NCBI GenBank assembly: GCA_001464165.1
Contig: LNEX01000382.1
Location: forward strand, 1-11,393
Length of the DNA: 11,393 nt
Reading direction: 5' to 3'
Source of the DNA: a bacterium Ga0077546
GTDB lineage: Bacteria; Cyanobacteriota; Vampirovibrionia; Obscuribacterales; Obscuribacteraceae
The position numbers were made by a program, and so were the translations under genes. Position 1 is the stretch's first letter; each line of letters starts with the position of its first letter. Under the pieces are notes generated by a model. It saw nothing but the letters and a program-made list of their open reading frames with translations. It ran no database searches and was not told where the DNA came from. Positions 1 to 6,941 of the stretch are shown piece after piece.

Positions 1-1038
1 TGCTCCTCAACAATCATAGACACACAGGGCATTCCAGCGTTCGCCAACGCAGAGTTTGATAGATACGACAAAGCTGGCACTGAAGCATATGAGCACGGGA
101 AATATGCCGAAGCTGAGAAATTATTTTCAAAGGGACTAAAAGCAGCAGAACGATCAGGCCTCTACAACCTTGAAGTGGCTACCGCTCAAAACAACTTAGC
201 TGAAGTCTACAGGGCTGAAGCCAAATACTCCAAGGCTGAACCGTTGTGCAAGAACTCTTTGGCGATACGAGAGAAAGCACTGGGGCCAAATCATCCCGCT
301 GTGGCGACAAGCCTTAACAACCTAGGATTGCTCTATGTTACACAAGGTAGATACGCCCATGCTGAGTCATTGTTCAAGCGCGCTCTAACAATTGTTGAAA
401 AAACGCTTGGACCCAATCACCTGGATGTATTGAAAAGCCTGAACAACTTAGCCATCGTCTACTACAAGCAACGCCGGTATGCAGAAGCAGAACCGTTGCT
501 AAAACGCTCTGTAAGCATGAGAGAAAAAACACTAGGGCCAAATCACAGAGACGTAGCTAAAAGTCTAAACAACCTGGCTGAAGTCTATTGCACACATGGC
601 AAGTACACAGAGGCAGAGCCTCTGCTAAAGCGCACTCTGACAATTGATGAGAAGGCGCTCGGCAAAGATCACCCCAATGTAGCCACAGACCTAAACAATT
701 TAGCTGACCTCTACAGAATCATTGGCAAGTACGCAGCAGCGGAGCCGTTGTATAAACGCTCTTTGGCAATTAGAGAGCGGGGGCTCGGTCCAGCTCACCC
801 AGATGTAGCAGCAAGCTTAAACAACCTAGCGGTGCTCTATGCTGCACAAGGTAACTACGCAGCGGCAGAACCGTTGCATAAGCGCGCTCTAGCAATTGAC
901 GAGAAGGGACTAGGGCCAAATCACCCTGATGTAGCCGCAGATCTAAACAACCTAGCGTCGCTTTTGCGAAAAACAAATAGAAAAGCAGAAGCAGCTAAAT
1001 TAGAAGCGCGAGCTAAAGCAATCATGCTTGCCAAATAA
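1..1038 (+). CDS. Kinesin-light-chain-type TPR repeat protein, 5' end outside window
   Basis: The reading frame is open from base 1 to the TAA at 1036-1038, so the true start lies left of the window. A GTG at 175 is in frame but falls inside the repeat array and is not a credible start. The visible 345 residues hold one N-terminal TPR (around residues 22-50), six full 42-residue repeats and a final partial repeat. Each full repeat carries the pattern NNLA-x-LY, then Y-x-x-AEPL-x-KRAL, then a LGP-x-HPDVA turn, which is typical of TPR_10/TPR_12 kinesin-light-chain-like repeats. These are protein-protein interaction scaffolds with no catalytic role. An Ala-Phe-Ala stretch at residues 13-15 could be a signal peptidase site, but the region that would prove a signal peptide is outside the window. 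The 3' end overlaps the tail of the converging kelch gene by 118 bases. The function and partner cannot be told. Confidence 0.93.
   Translation, partial: CSSTIIDTQGIPAFANAEFDRYDKAGTEAYEHGKYAEAEKLFSKGLKAAERSGLYNLEVATAQNNLAEVYRAEAKYSKAEPLCKNSLAIREKALGPNHPAVATSLNNLGLLYVTQGRYAHAESLFKRALTIVEKTLGPNHLDVLKSLNNLAIVYYKQRRYAEAEPLLKRSVSMREKTLGPNHRDVAKSLNNLAEVYCTHGKYTEAEPLLKRTLTIDEKALGKDHPNVATDLNNLADLYRIIGKYAAAEPLYKRSLAIRERGLGPAHPDVAASLNNLAVLYAAQGNYAAAEPLHKRALAIDEKGLGPNHPDVAADLNNLASLLRKTNRKAEAAKLEARAKAIMLAK
175..1038 (+). repeat. Tandem 126-bp coding repeats (42-residue TPR units)
   Basis: Seven tandem units start at 175, 301, 427, 553, 679, 805 and 931, each exactly 126 bases apart; the last is cut short by the stop codon. 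Each begins with a GTG or GTA Val codon followed a few codons later by an AAC-AAC/T pair (Asn-Asn). The spacing has no insertions or deletions, which points to growth by duplication of a 42-codon unit. Units 5 and 6 are among the most alike at the protein level. Confidence 0.92.
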
Positions 1039-2066
1039 AGCCGAATAAGAAACAACTCATCGAGAGAGGGTGTATGAAAAACCGACTTAGCTTTGCTAGA
1101 CCTGGTGCCTTGATAGAGCTCGGCTGTTAGGATGTGGGAATCTTTGGGATCGTCCCGGAAGGCATCGGTGCTTCCACTGAGCACTATTGCACCAGAGGCA
1201 CCAACAGGAAAAACCTCAGGGAATTCTCGCGCCTGATGCAACTGCCCCACTATGGTGCAAGTCGAAGTATTCAGATCCAACAACTCTACCGTTGAGGTCA
1301 AGTTTTCGTCAGCGTCGCTAAAGTCGGCGGCAGTGCGGCCACAGACAAGCAAAATTTTTCCATTGTGTAGCTCAGTTAAACCATGATTCGCTCGTGGCTT
1401 GTTCATCACCCCAACAAGACTTACTGTATTGCTCTTCGGATCAAATATCTCAACTTCACGAATGTTAGAAGCAAGAAGTGGCCACCCACCGCCAGTAATT
1501 AGCACGCGACCGTCTTCTAAAAGTGTCGAAGTGTGATTAGCTCGCTGCTGTAAAAGATTTGGCCCTTTAGAATAGTCTCCTGTAGCTGGGTCAAAGAAGA
1601 ACGTTCTATTTGATCTAAAGGTCTCCACTGTGTCGCCCGGCACACGCCAAATAGAGCCTTCTCTAGGCTTCCCACCACTAATGAACAAACGCCCGTCCTG
1701 TAACTTGGTGATGGCATACCAGTCGATGCCAATCTGGCTACCATCAAAGAAACGTCTGTCGCAAAGACGCCATGGTTCTAGCAGGGAAGATCCACCAAAC
1801 ACAGAAGCAGGGAGTACTGGTAAAAGTTCATTGTCGAAGAATATCTTCCGGGCGTTATAAAACGCGTACGGATCATCTTTTGAGCTAAGCCACCTACCAT
1901 CTTTATCCAAAAGCCGCAAACGATCACTATCGACAACGTCGGTGGCATACTCGATCAGTTGCGGCGTTCCCCGATCGATACCTAAAACTATCCAGCCGAC
2001 TACCCTCATTGCTAGAAGACCGGTAACCAGAGCCAATGCCAAGACAACCATAGTAATTGGCTTCAT
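921..2066 (-). CDS. Membrane-anchored kelch / galactose-oxidase-like propeller protein, probably C-terminally truncated
   Basis: The 381-residue product has an N-terminal hydrophobic segment (about residues 5-30) that looks like a signal anchor, so the rest probably faces outside the cytoplasm. Kelch-type blade strands follow, with a hydrophobic run ending near Gly pairs: DGRLFISGG (124-132), DGRVLITGGG (185-194), NGKILLVCG (235-243) and SGAIVLSG (291-298), plus VEIFDP and VELLDL strands. Only about four blades are recognisable, whereas kelch propellers usually need six or seven. Homology-like sequence stops at the AELYQ strand (residues 315-319, near base 1110). The last 62 residues look unrelated, and 38 of them are antisense to the TPR gene. 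I infer loss of the 3' half by deletion or rearrangement. No clear Shine-Dalgarno precedes the ATG. The gene lies 42 bases downstream of the HAD-like gene on the same strand. Whether the stub folds or works is unknown. Confidence 0.72.
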   Translation of the reverse strand: MKPITMVVLALALVTGLLAMRVVGWIVLGIDRGTPQLIEYATDVVDSDRLRLLDKDGRWLSSKDDPYAFYNARKIFFDNELLPVLPASVFGGSSLLEPWRLCDRRFFDGSQIGIDWYAITKLQDGRLFISGGKPREGSIWRVPGDTVETFRSNRTFFFDPATGDYSKGPNLLQQRANHTSTLLEDGRVLITGGGWPLLASNIREVEIFDPKSNTVSLVGVMNKPRANHGLTELHNGKILLVCGRTAADFSDADENLTSTVELLDLNTSTCTIVGQLHQAREFPEVFPVGASGAIVLSGSTDAFRDDPKDSHILTAELYQGTRSSKAKSVFHTPSLDELFLIRLYLASMIALARASNLAASAFLFVFRKSDARLFRSAATSG

Positions 2067-2108
2067 CGGGCGTGACTTTAGAGTTTTACCAGCATAAAAT
2101 CGCCGTGC

Positions 2109-3053
2109 CTAAAATTGTGGAACTAAAGCCCCACGAAGCTCATCGAAATTGCGCACCACATGGGAGGCACCAGCCTCACGCAAACTAGCCTCTAGAGCCG
2201 CAGCAGAAGGCAATTTCAGTTGACTTTCATCGAGAGTCAGTCTCTCCAAACAAGAAGAAGAAGAAGAAGAAGTAGTAGTAGTATCAGGAATCGCCCCTGA
2301 AGCCACCAGCCTTTCCAAGCTGGCCTTTAGCAGACAGGCCGCAGCTAAAACTTGCGCGCTATCAATGTGATGAGCAAAGCCAATCGGCACGATAGAAAAT
2401 TCAGCAGAAAACTCTCGGCCTTGCTTAATCTCACTGACAGCATCGGCCACATAATAAATAGTCTTAACTAACTCAGACTGAGGATGAGAAACAGTTCCGC
2501 TGAGCCAATCGCTCACATACTTGAAATGATCTCGACCTTTGCAAAAGTTGGGGCGCCGGCCAAGAATCTCGGTAATTGGTCCTGAGCGACTACAAATTTG
2601 TCGCCCCTGGGGGCTGTACGCCCAAACATCAAGCACTGCTTGCTCTACAGCCGAGGTAATAAAATTACTTGCTCTGCAAGTTTTTAGCCAAGTTAGCGTC
2701 TCAATGGCCCCGTCAAAGTAACTGGCTGAAGAGGCTGCATCCGTCGCCAGAGCATTGTAAAGCCTCACTGCAGCTTCAAAATCGAAGCCAGGCGCTACCT
2801 GCTCGTCTATTGAATGCATGGCTGCACCCAGACTAGAGCGCCTCAAGGTCATTTTCTCAAGACACGAAACTCCAGATTGAGCAAAGGCAAAATTGACAAG
2901 ACTAGTGACGTTGAGCGTCTCTTGCTCGACAGCCGGGGCGCTAAGAAAGTAAGCATAAGCAAAAGCCACAGCATTAATAGGCATGCGATTGACGAGAACG
3001 CCATCGCGAATCCACATCACCGCTACTTGGTCGATCTTACTCTGTTTACTCAT
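2109..3053 (-). CDS. HAD-like phosphatase superfamily protein with degenerate active site
   Basis: I chose the ATG at 3053 (314 residues) because it starts closest to the conserved fold; an in-frame ATG at 3080 would add nine residues, and neither has a clear Shine-Dalgarno. The N-terminus matches HAD motif I of the beta-phosphoglucomutase/phosphoglycolate phosphatase type (WIRDGVLVNRMP, residues 14-25), but the nucleophile Asp is Ile15; the second Asp (Asp17) is kept. A helical cap follows. Motif II is likely Thr133/Ser134, motif III Lys172 in KGRDH, and motif IV the YYVAD-x3-E region (Asp204, Glu208). A PIGFAHH strand follows. The C-terminal REAGASHVVRNFDEL (292-306) is the typical last helix and strand of HAD_2 proteins. 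A hydrophilic insert with a Thr4-Ser6 run (258-267) lies before it. The fold is well supported. Hydrolase activity is doubtful without the nucleophile, so a binding or regulatory role is possible. Confidence 0.72.
   Translation of the reverse strand: MSKQSKIDQVAVMWIRDGVLVNRMPINAVAFAYAYFLSAPAVEQETLNVTSLVNFAFAQSGVSCLEKMTLRRSSLGAAMHSIDEQVAPGFDFEAAVRLYNALATDAASSASYFDGAIETLTWLKTCRASNFITSAVEQAVLDVWAYSPQGRQICSRSGPITEILGRRPNFCKGRDHFKYVSDWLSGTVSHPQSELVKTIYYVADAVSEIKQGREFSAEFSIVPIGFAHHIDSAQVLAAACLLKASLERLVASGAIPDTTTTSSSSSSCLERLTLDESQLKLPSAAALEASLREAGASHVVRNFDELRGALVPQF
2253..2282 (-). repeat. In-frame triplet microsatellite coding for Thr4-Ser6
   Basis: On the coding (minus) strand this is four ACT codons followed by six TCT codons, with no interruption, inside the HAD-like gene. 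On the plus strand it reads as an AAG run joined to a TAG run. Copy-number change by slippage would keep the frame and only alter a Ser/Thr linker. Confidence 0.9.
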
Positions 3054-3160
3054 AGCTTTATTATCACCGAAACCTTGCATCGGTGGGCCATCGGCAAGCA
3101 GACATACGGGGGGCCATTACTAAATGAGTCATAAACAAGTACTAAATTAGACACACCGAC

Positions 3161-3190
3161 TTGCAAAGCGATAGGCTTTTTGCCTAAAAT
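3161..3190 (+). promoter_or_regulatory. Candidate sigma70-type promoter for the gene at 3216
   Basis: A TTGCAA (-35-like, 3161-3166) and a TAAAAT (-10-like, 3185-3190) are separated by 18 bases. They lie in the divergent gap between the HAD-like gene and the gene starting at 3216. Transcription would start near 3197. The assignment rests on sequence match only. Confidence 0.4.
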
Positions 3191-3215
3191 ATGGCAGCGT
3201 TCATGGAGAATTATA

Positions 3216-3902
3216 ATGAAGTTTCACAGCGATCTCTTCGGCTGGGAGTATGTTTGGAGAAATTTCGCCGATGAAAAAGGCGGCCGTGCTGTAACAGATT
3301 CAGGTGAAGAAGAAGGCAAGCTAACAATGCTTTCTATCCCTGTCGAGGGTACTGGCGTCAAAGTTTTATTCATCCCTGAAGCTCGTCACGGCAAGAAAGC
3401 CACAAGCAATAGTGTGATAGTTTGCTACCCTCCAGAAGGCGACTTTGCTTTCTCAATTTTCCAAGAAAAAGTGCATCACCAACTAGGCAAAGCCCTGGGC
3501 ATGCAAGATTTGCAAGTGCAAGATGAACTATTTGACGGCAAGTTCATGATTCAAGGAACTTCCGCGCTAAAAATTCAAGAACTTTTCCTTGATGTGCAAC
3601 TGCGCGAACTAATATTGCTTCAAGCACCGTCACTGCTTCACATCGATACTAAAGCAGCGAAGAGTTACCCTAAGCTTGGCATTCCGGAGCATGTACATGC
3701 GGTTGTCTATCAATATGACGGCGTTATGGACAAGCTACACCAGCTGCAGGCAGCCTACGACGTTGTTGTCGCAGTTCTGGGCCAACTTGGTGCTATTGGC
3801 GCCATTAGCGGTGTGGAAGCACGCGAAGCTGACGACTATGAAGAAGAGAGCCAACTACAAACCCAACCGAAGAAGCTGCGCAGCCCTCTTCTAGACCGCT
3901 AA
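3216..3902 (+). CDS. Hypothetical protein, cytosolic, weakly DUF3137-like
   Basis: The start is set at ATG 3216 because a GGAGA Shine-Dalgarno (3205-3209) sits seven bases upstream; an in-frame TTG at 3180 has no such site. The product is 228 residues with no signal peptide or membrane segment. Alternating strands and helices are visible. One segment reads like the core of DUF3137-type proteins: a short helix with an LGMQDL motif, then a Phe-Asp-x-x-Phe strand (ELFDGKFMIQG), then a helix and a strand ending LLHI. That resemblance is a guess from pattern only. The C-terminal 30 residues are charged and probably disordered (EADDYEEES, then a basic tail). The gene converges with the FAD oxidoreductase gene, with eight bases between stop codons and no visible hairpin. 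The function is not known. Confidence 0.8.
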   Translation: MKFHSDLFGWEYVWRNFADEKGGRAVTDSGEEEGKLTMLSIPVEGTGVKVLFIPEARHGKKATSNSVIVCYPPEGDFAFSIFQEKVHHQLGKALGMQDLQVQDELFDGKFMIQGTSALKIQELFLDVQLRELILLQAPSLLHIDTKAAKSYPKLGIPEHVHAVVYQYDGVMDKLHQLQAAYDVVVAVLGQLGAIGAISGVEAREADDYEEESQLQTQPKKLRSPLLDR

Positions 3903-3910
3903 CTTTAAAA

Positions 3911-5050
3911 TCAACTGGCATCTCTGACTATTAGCTCAGCCATATGTCGGCCGCTTAAAAAGGCTGCTTCAATGTTATTGCCCTGACACCAATCACCGCA
4001 GTAACCAATTTTGTTCGCGCTATCAAGCAATGAACCAACAGCAAGGGGGTTTGGAGCCAGGGCATAGCGCCAGCGGTGACATTTGCTGAAAGTGACTGGC
4101 GGCAGCTCCTGGCCGTTTAGAAACCCTAGCTCGGTCAACAGAGCGGCAGTGACATCAGCTAAAGAATCTTCCAGGTGTAAGTGCGACCACTCAGGGCTGG
4201 CGTGCAGCACCCAGTTCTCACCAGTGCGACCAGGTTTGCTACTGTCACGGGCAACCCAGGCCAGAGCTGAATTTGATACTTTTATGCCATCAAACTCTAG
4301 CGCCAGCGGCTGGGCAAATTGCACCATCAAAGCAAAGCATGGCGATAGCTCTACCTGGTCGACGCTTTCGAAACATTTACTAGCCTGCAGAAGCCCAGGC
4401 AGCGCACCGCCAGCAGTGGCAATCAATGCCGCTACTTGCAGCGGTGGAAGATTGAGGACAACATAGTTGAAGCCATTGAGCCCAAAACAATCAAGAGCTT
4501 TTTCCTGACCTGATTCCGGCTCTTCTTGAATCCGACCTTGACTCCGCTCTTGTTCTAGCGAGGAATCACCAGGCTTCTCGCCTAGGAGGCGATAACAGCT
4601 ATCCGAATCAATTTCCAATCTTGTCACCCGGTGCTGAGGGAGCACAGTGGTTGACTTAGCTAATTCACACGAGAGCGCTAAAGCGAAAGCATTCATCCTG
4701 GGCACACCGACATAGCGCTGTTTGCGGGGTGATGACGGAGACAGTGAGTAGTCTTCGCCCACTCGCTCCTGCTCGGCTATGGCAAAACGGCCATTCCAAG
4801 GCAGAACCAGGCCCTTCTCTAGCCAACCATCAACCACTTCTCTAAAGTGCAAGTCGGAGACAGTGAAATATTGGGCGCCATAGTCAAAACTTGGCTCAGG
4901 TTCGCGGCTAGCCAGCCGGCCGCCAGGCTGACGACCTTTATCGACAACCACCACCTCAAAGCCTTTGTCAGCCAAGGCTTGCGCGCATACCAAACCGCTC
5001 AGACCAGCGCCGATGACGGCGACTTTGTTTGTTTTTTTCTCGTTACTCAT
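3911..5050 (-). CDS. Renalase-like FAD/NAD(P)-binding oxidoreductase (COG3380 type)
   Basis: The 379-residue product begins with a classical Rossmann dinucleotide-binding motif, VIGAGLSGL (residues 12-20), with an acidic residue at the end of strand two (Asp37). GGRLASR (43-49) and DYGAQYFT (56-63) follow; both are characteristic of the bacterial renalase-like/COG3380 branch of the amine-oxidase FAD family. The C-terminal CGDWCQGNNIEAAFLSG (351-367) is the second FAD-contacting motif with its Gly-Asp pair. No signal peptide is present, so it is likely a soluble cytosolic flavoenzyme oxidising a nicotinamide- or amine-type substrate; the actual substrate cannot be told. A hydrophilic acidic insert (about 157-187, rich in Glu, Gln, Ser and Gly) interrupts the middle domain. 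No good Shine-Dalgarno is seen before ATG 5050. It is divergent from the SDR gene, with 110 bases between them. Confidence 0.9.
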   Translation of the reverse strand: MSNEKKTNKVAVIGAGLSGLVCAQALADKGFEVVVVDKGRQPGGRLASREPEPSFDYGAQYFTVSDLHFREVVDGWLEKGLVLPWNGRFAIAEQERVGEDYSLSPSSPRKQRYVGVPRMNAFALALSCELAKSTTVLPQHRVTRLEIDSDSCYRLLGEKPGDSSLEQERSQGRIQEEPESGQEKALDCFGLNGFNYVVLNLPPLQVAALIATAGGALPGLLQASKCFESVDQVELSPCFALMVQFAQPLALEFDGIKVSNSALAWVARDSSKPGRTGENWVLHASPEWSHLHLEDSLADVTAALLTELGFLNGQELPPVTFSKCHRWRYALAPNPLAVGSLLDSANKIGYCGDWCQGNNIEAAFLSGRHMAELIVRDAS

Positions 5051-5123
5051 AGCTAGAGTTTAGCCGCATTAAGTGAATATCGTATAAACATTGTTTTCCG
5101 TACCAATCGAGAAAATCGCTGCC

Positions 5124-5129
5124 TATAAT
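5124..5129 (+). promoter_or_regulatory. Candidate -10 box for the SDR gene
   Basis: A perfect TATAAT lies 31 bases before the GTG start at 5161. No convincing -35 box is found 16-18 bases upstream, so this is a partial promoter match. Confidence 0.4.
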
Positions 5130-5160
5130 TTCAACTTGAGACTTCAGTGAGGAAATTTAA

Positions 5161-5811
5161 GTGGCTACATGCGTGATTCTAGGAGCTGGTAAAGGTATCG
5201 GCCAATCTGTAGCCAAAGAATTTAAAAGTCGCGGCTACCATATCGCCCTATGTGCTCGGAGCAGAGATAAATTAGCTGAGTTAGCACAGCAGTTAGGCGA
5301 CGATACATCAACCTGGGCCGTTGATGTGGCCGATTCAGAAAACCTCAAGCAAGCATTGGCCGACATTGACAGCAGCCATGGCGATATAGAAGTGCTTATT
5401 TACAACGCTTACAGCGCGGAACCAGGCAAGGGTTCTACCCTTGATGTCGATAAGTTCAACCAATCATTGCTAGTCAATGTCTCAGGCGCCCTGGTGGCGG
5501 CTCAAGCAGTAGCGCCAGCCATGATGGCAAAAGAGAAAGGCACAATTATTTTTACTGGTGGTGGCTTTGCCTTGCAACCATTCCACAATCAAACAGCCCT
5601 TTCAGTGGGCAAAGCGGGCTTGAGAGCACTTTCTATGTGCCTGCATCAGGAGCTTGGACGCAAGGGTGTCCACGCCGCGACAGTCACCGTATGCGGTATC
5701 GTCAAAGAAGGCACAGCTTTTGCCCCCGATGCAATCGCCAAGAGCTTTATTGCCCTGCACGATCAGCCCAAAGGAGCATTCGAGGCTGAAATCACCTTCA
5801 CCGGTAAATAG
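5161..5811 (+). CDS. Short-chain dehydrogenase/reductase (SDR) fold protein with atypical active site
   Basis: The GTG start at 5161 is supported by a GAGGA Shine-Dalgarno (5149-5153) seven bases upstream and places the first strand correctly. The 216-residue product has the SDR cofactor motif GAGKGIG (residues 8-14), an Arg-rich end of strand two (CARSRDKL, 31-38) that suggests NADPH preference, the DVAD strand (55-58), a YNA variant of the NNAG motif (81-83) and the helix-4 Asn (Asn106 in LVNVSG). The catalytic pair is altered: Lys151 is present in SVGKAGLRAL, but the Tyr four residues earlier is Leu147, and the Ser region reads TGGGF (132-136). Some SDR subfamilies with a GPRGIHVAHV-type end also lack the Tyr, and this protein has a similar ELGRKGVHAATV. 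It is shorter than the usual 250 residues. Cofactor binding is likely; classical dehydrogenase activity is uncertain. Confidence 0.85.
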   Translation: MATCVILGAGKGIGQSVAKEFKSRGYHIALCARSRDKLAELAQQLGDDTSTWAVDVADSENLKQALADIDSSHGDIEVLIYNAYSAEPGKGSTLDVDKFNQSLLVNVSGALVAAQAVAPAMMAKEKGTIIFTGGGFALQPFHNQTALSVGKAGLRALSMCLHQELGRKGVHAATVTVCGIVKEGTAFAPDAIAKSFIALHDQPKGAFEAEITFTGK

Positions 5812-5856
5812 CTAAGGCCCCCTGCCATTCTATAATTTACCTACTTAGCTTACTGC

Positions 5857-6825
5857 TTACTTACTGCGCTTGCTGATCGGTTCAAAGACATCGAGTGGCA
5901 CTTTTCCGGCACGCGTATTGGTGATTTGACAACGGGGCATGAGCCTACGCAACTCAGCCAGTTGCTTGTCACTGACGCTACTGAAGGCGAAACCAAAATG
6001 CCGAAGCTTGGGCAACTTACTCAACTGCCTGAAGCCTACAATAGTCACTGAGGTATCGGTCAAATCGAGGTGAGCGAGATTCTTAAACGAAAGCAGAGTC
6101 GGCAAACACTTGTCGGTAATATTCTTATTTTGCCCAATATCAATATGAGTTAGACGCTCACACCCCTTCAAACGCACAGCCAAAAGACTCTTCAAGTCTT
6201 TGAGGGACGCAAGTGAGGCGTCATCAAGGTCGTTATGGTCGACCACTAACCGCTTTAGAGTGGTAAGGTCTTTCAAACTAGCCAAAGCAGGCCCAGTTAT
6301 TAGACAACTATTCATCACCAGCTCTACCAGGTTAGAGCAGGTCTTTAAGTGCTCAAAACCGCGATTACCAATATCTGTTGAACTCAGCTCCAGTACTTTC
6401 ATCTTCTCTAGATGATTAATAGCAAGAAACTGCTCATCACTTATTTCGAAATTATTGCATTGCAAAACAACAAGGGCGCCGGGCGCGAGCTTGTTCAAGA
6501 AAGTTAGATCTTGAGCCCCGTTATAGTTAACGACCAGTCCGCACTCAGCGGCCTGAGGAACGGCCACTCGACCGCAAGCATTAGCAATGCGGGTGGCCCC
6601 AAAGTCAAAGCTGTCAGGAGCGAAAGTGTAGGCTTGTACAAAACCAACTGAGCACTGAGGAAAATTGAGATACTTGACCGCCTTGACGACGGCCACCTTA
6701 GCATTCCTGCCCACAGGTGCATCTGACGGCCTCTCCGCCAAAGCAGACTGAGCTGGCAAAAGCAGTAGAAGACTAAGGGCCAGACAGGTCAATAGCGGCG
6801 TTTCTTGCTTATATTGAATCGGCAA
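5857..6825 (-). CDS. Secreted leucine-rich repeat protein
   Basis: The frame opens only at 6828, just after a stop at 6829-6831, and the TTG at 6825 is the best start: it gives a complete signal peptide (a leucine-rich core at residues 15-24 and an Ala-Leu-Ala cleavage site at 28-30). A GGTGA lies only three bases before the TTG, so the exact start is unsure. The mature protein is about 290 residues. From about residue 115 to 300 it has roughly seven leucine-rich repeats of 22-25 residues with L-x-x-L-x-L patterns and an I/L-x-D/G-x-x-L turn, as in bacterial cysteine-containing-type LRR proteins. About nine Cys residues are spread through the mature part. LRRs form curved binding surfaces; the partner is unknown. 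It probably acts outside the cytoplasm. The stop converges with the SDR gene, 45 bases away. Confidence 0.85.
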   Translation of the reverse strand: MPIQYKQETPLLTCLALSLLLLLPAQSALAERPSDAPVGRNAKVAVVKAVKYLNFPQCSVGFVQAYTFAPDSFDFGATRIANACGRVAVPQAAECGLVVNYNGAQDLTFLNKLAPGALVVLQCNNFEISDEQFLAINHLEKMKVLELSSTDIGNRGFEHLKTCSNLVELVMNSCLITGPALASLKDLTTLKRLVVDHNDLDDASLASLKDLKSLLAVRLKGCERLTHIDIGQNKNITDKCLPTLLSFKNLAHLDLTDTSVTIVGFRQLSKLPKLRHFGFAFSSVSDKQLAELRRLMPRCQITNTRAGKVPLDVFEPISKRSK

Positions 6826-6874
6826 TATTCACCGGCCATAAGCATTTGGGGAATTCAGGAGTCTCCAGACTTTC

Positions 6875-6880
6875 ATTATA
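6875..6880 (-). promoter_or_regulatory. Candidate -10 box for the LRR gene
   Basis: On the minus strand this reads TATAAT, about 50 bases upstream of the LRR start. The region where a -35 would fall (around 6898-6903) lies inside the inverted repeat at 6885-6908 and does not match TTGACA. Confidence 0.35.
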
Positions 6881-6884
6881 ACCA

Positions 6885-6908
6885 GGAGAATCTGCGCTAA
6901 GATTCTCC
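6885..6908. repeat. 9-bp perfect inverted repeat between divergent genes
   Basis: GGAGAATCT (6885-6893) and AGATTCTCC (6900-6908) are perfect inverted copies around a six-base spacer. The element sits between the LRR gene (-) and the small secreted protein gene (+). It could be an operator for a dimeric regulator or a hairpin in the leader of the plus-strand gene. On the plus strand a T-rich run (6915-6923) follows, but it is offset by several bases, so a terminator is less likely. Confidence 0.5.
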
Positions 6909-6941
6909 CAGCAATTTCTTTTTGGTCGTGGAGGACTATTA

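Noticed and set aside
2814..3134. 106-codon plus-strand open frame opposite the HAD-like gene
   Set aside because: It is antisense to a gene with clear HAD motifs, and its product has no coherent fold features.
5824..5875. Short CTTACT/TTACTG-like repeats between the SDR and LRR stops
   Set aside because: They are too short and irregular to be a repeat family or terminator; no stem with a T-run was found.
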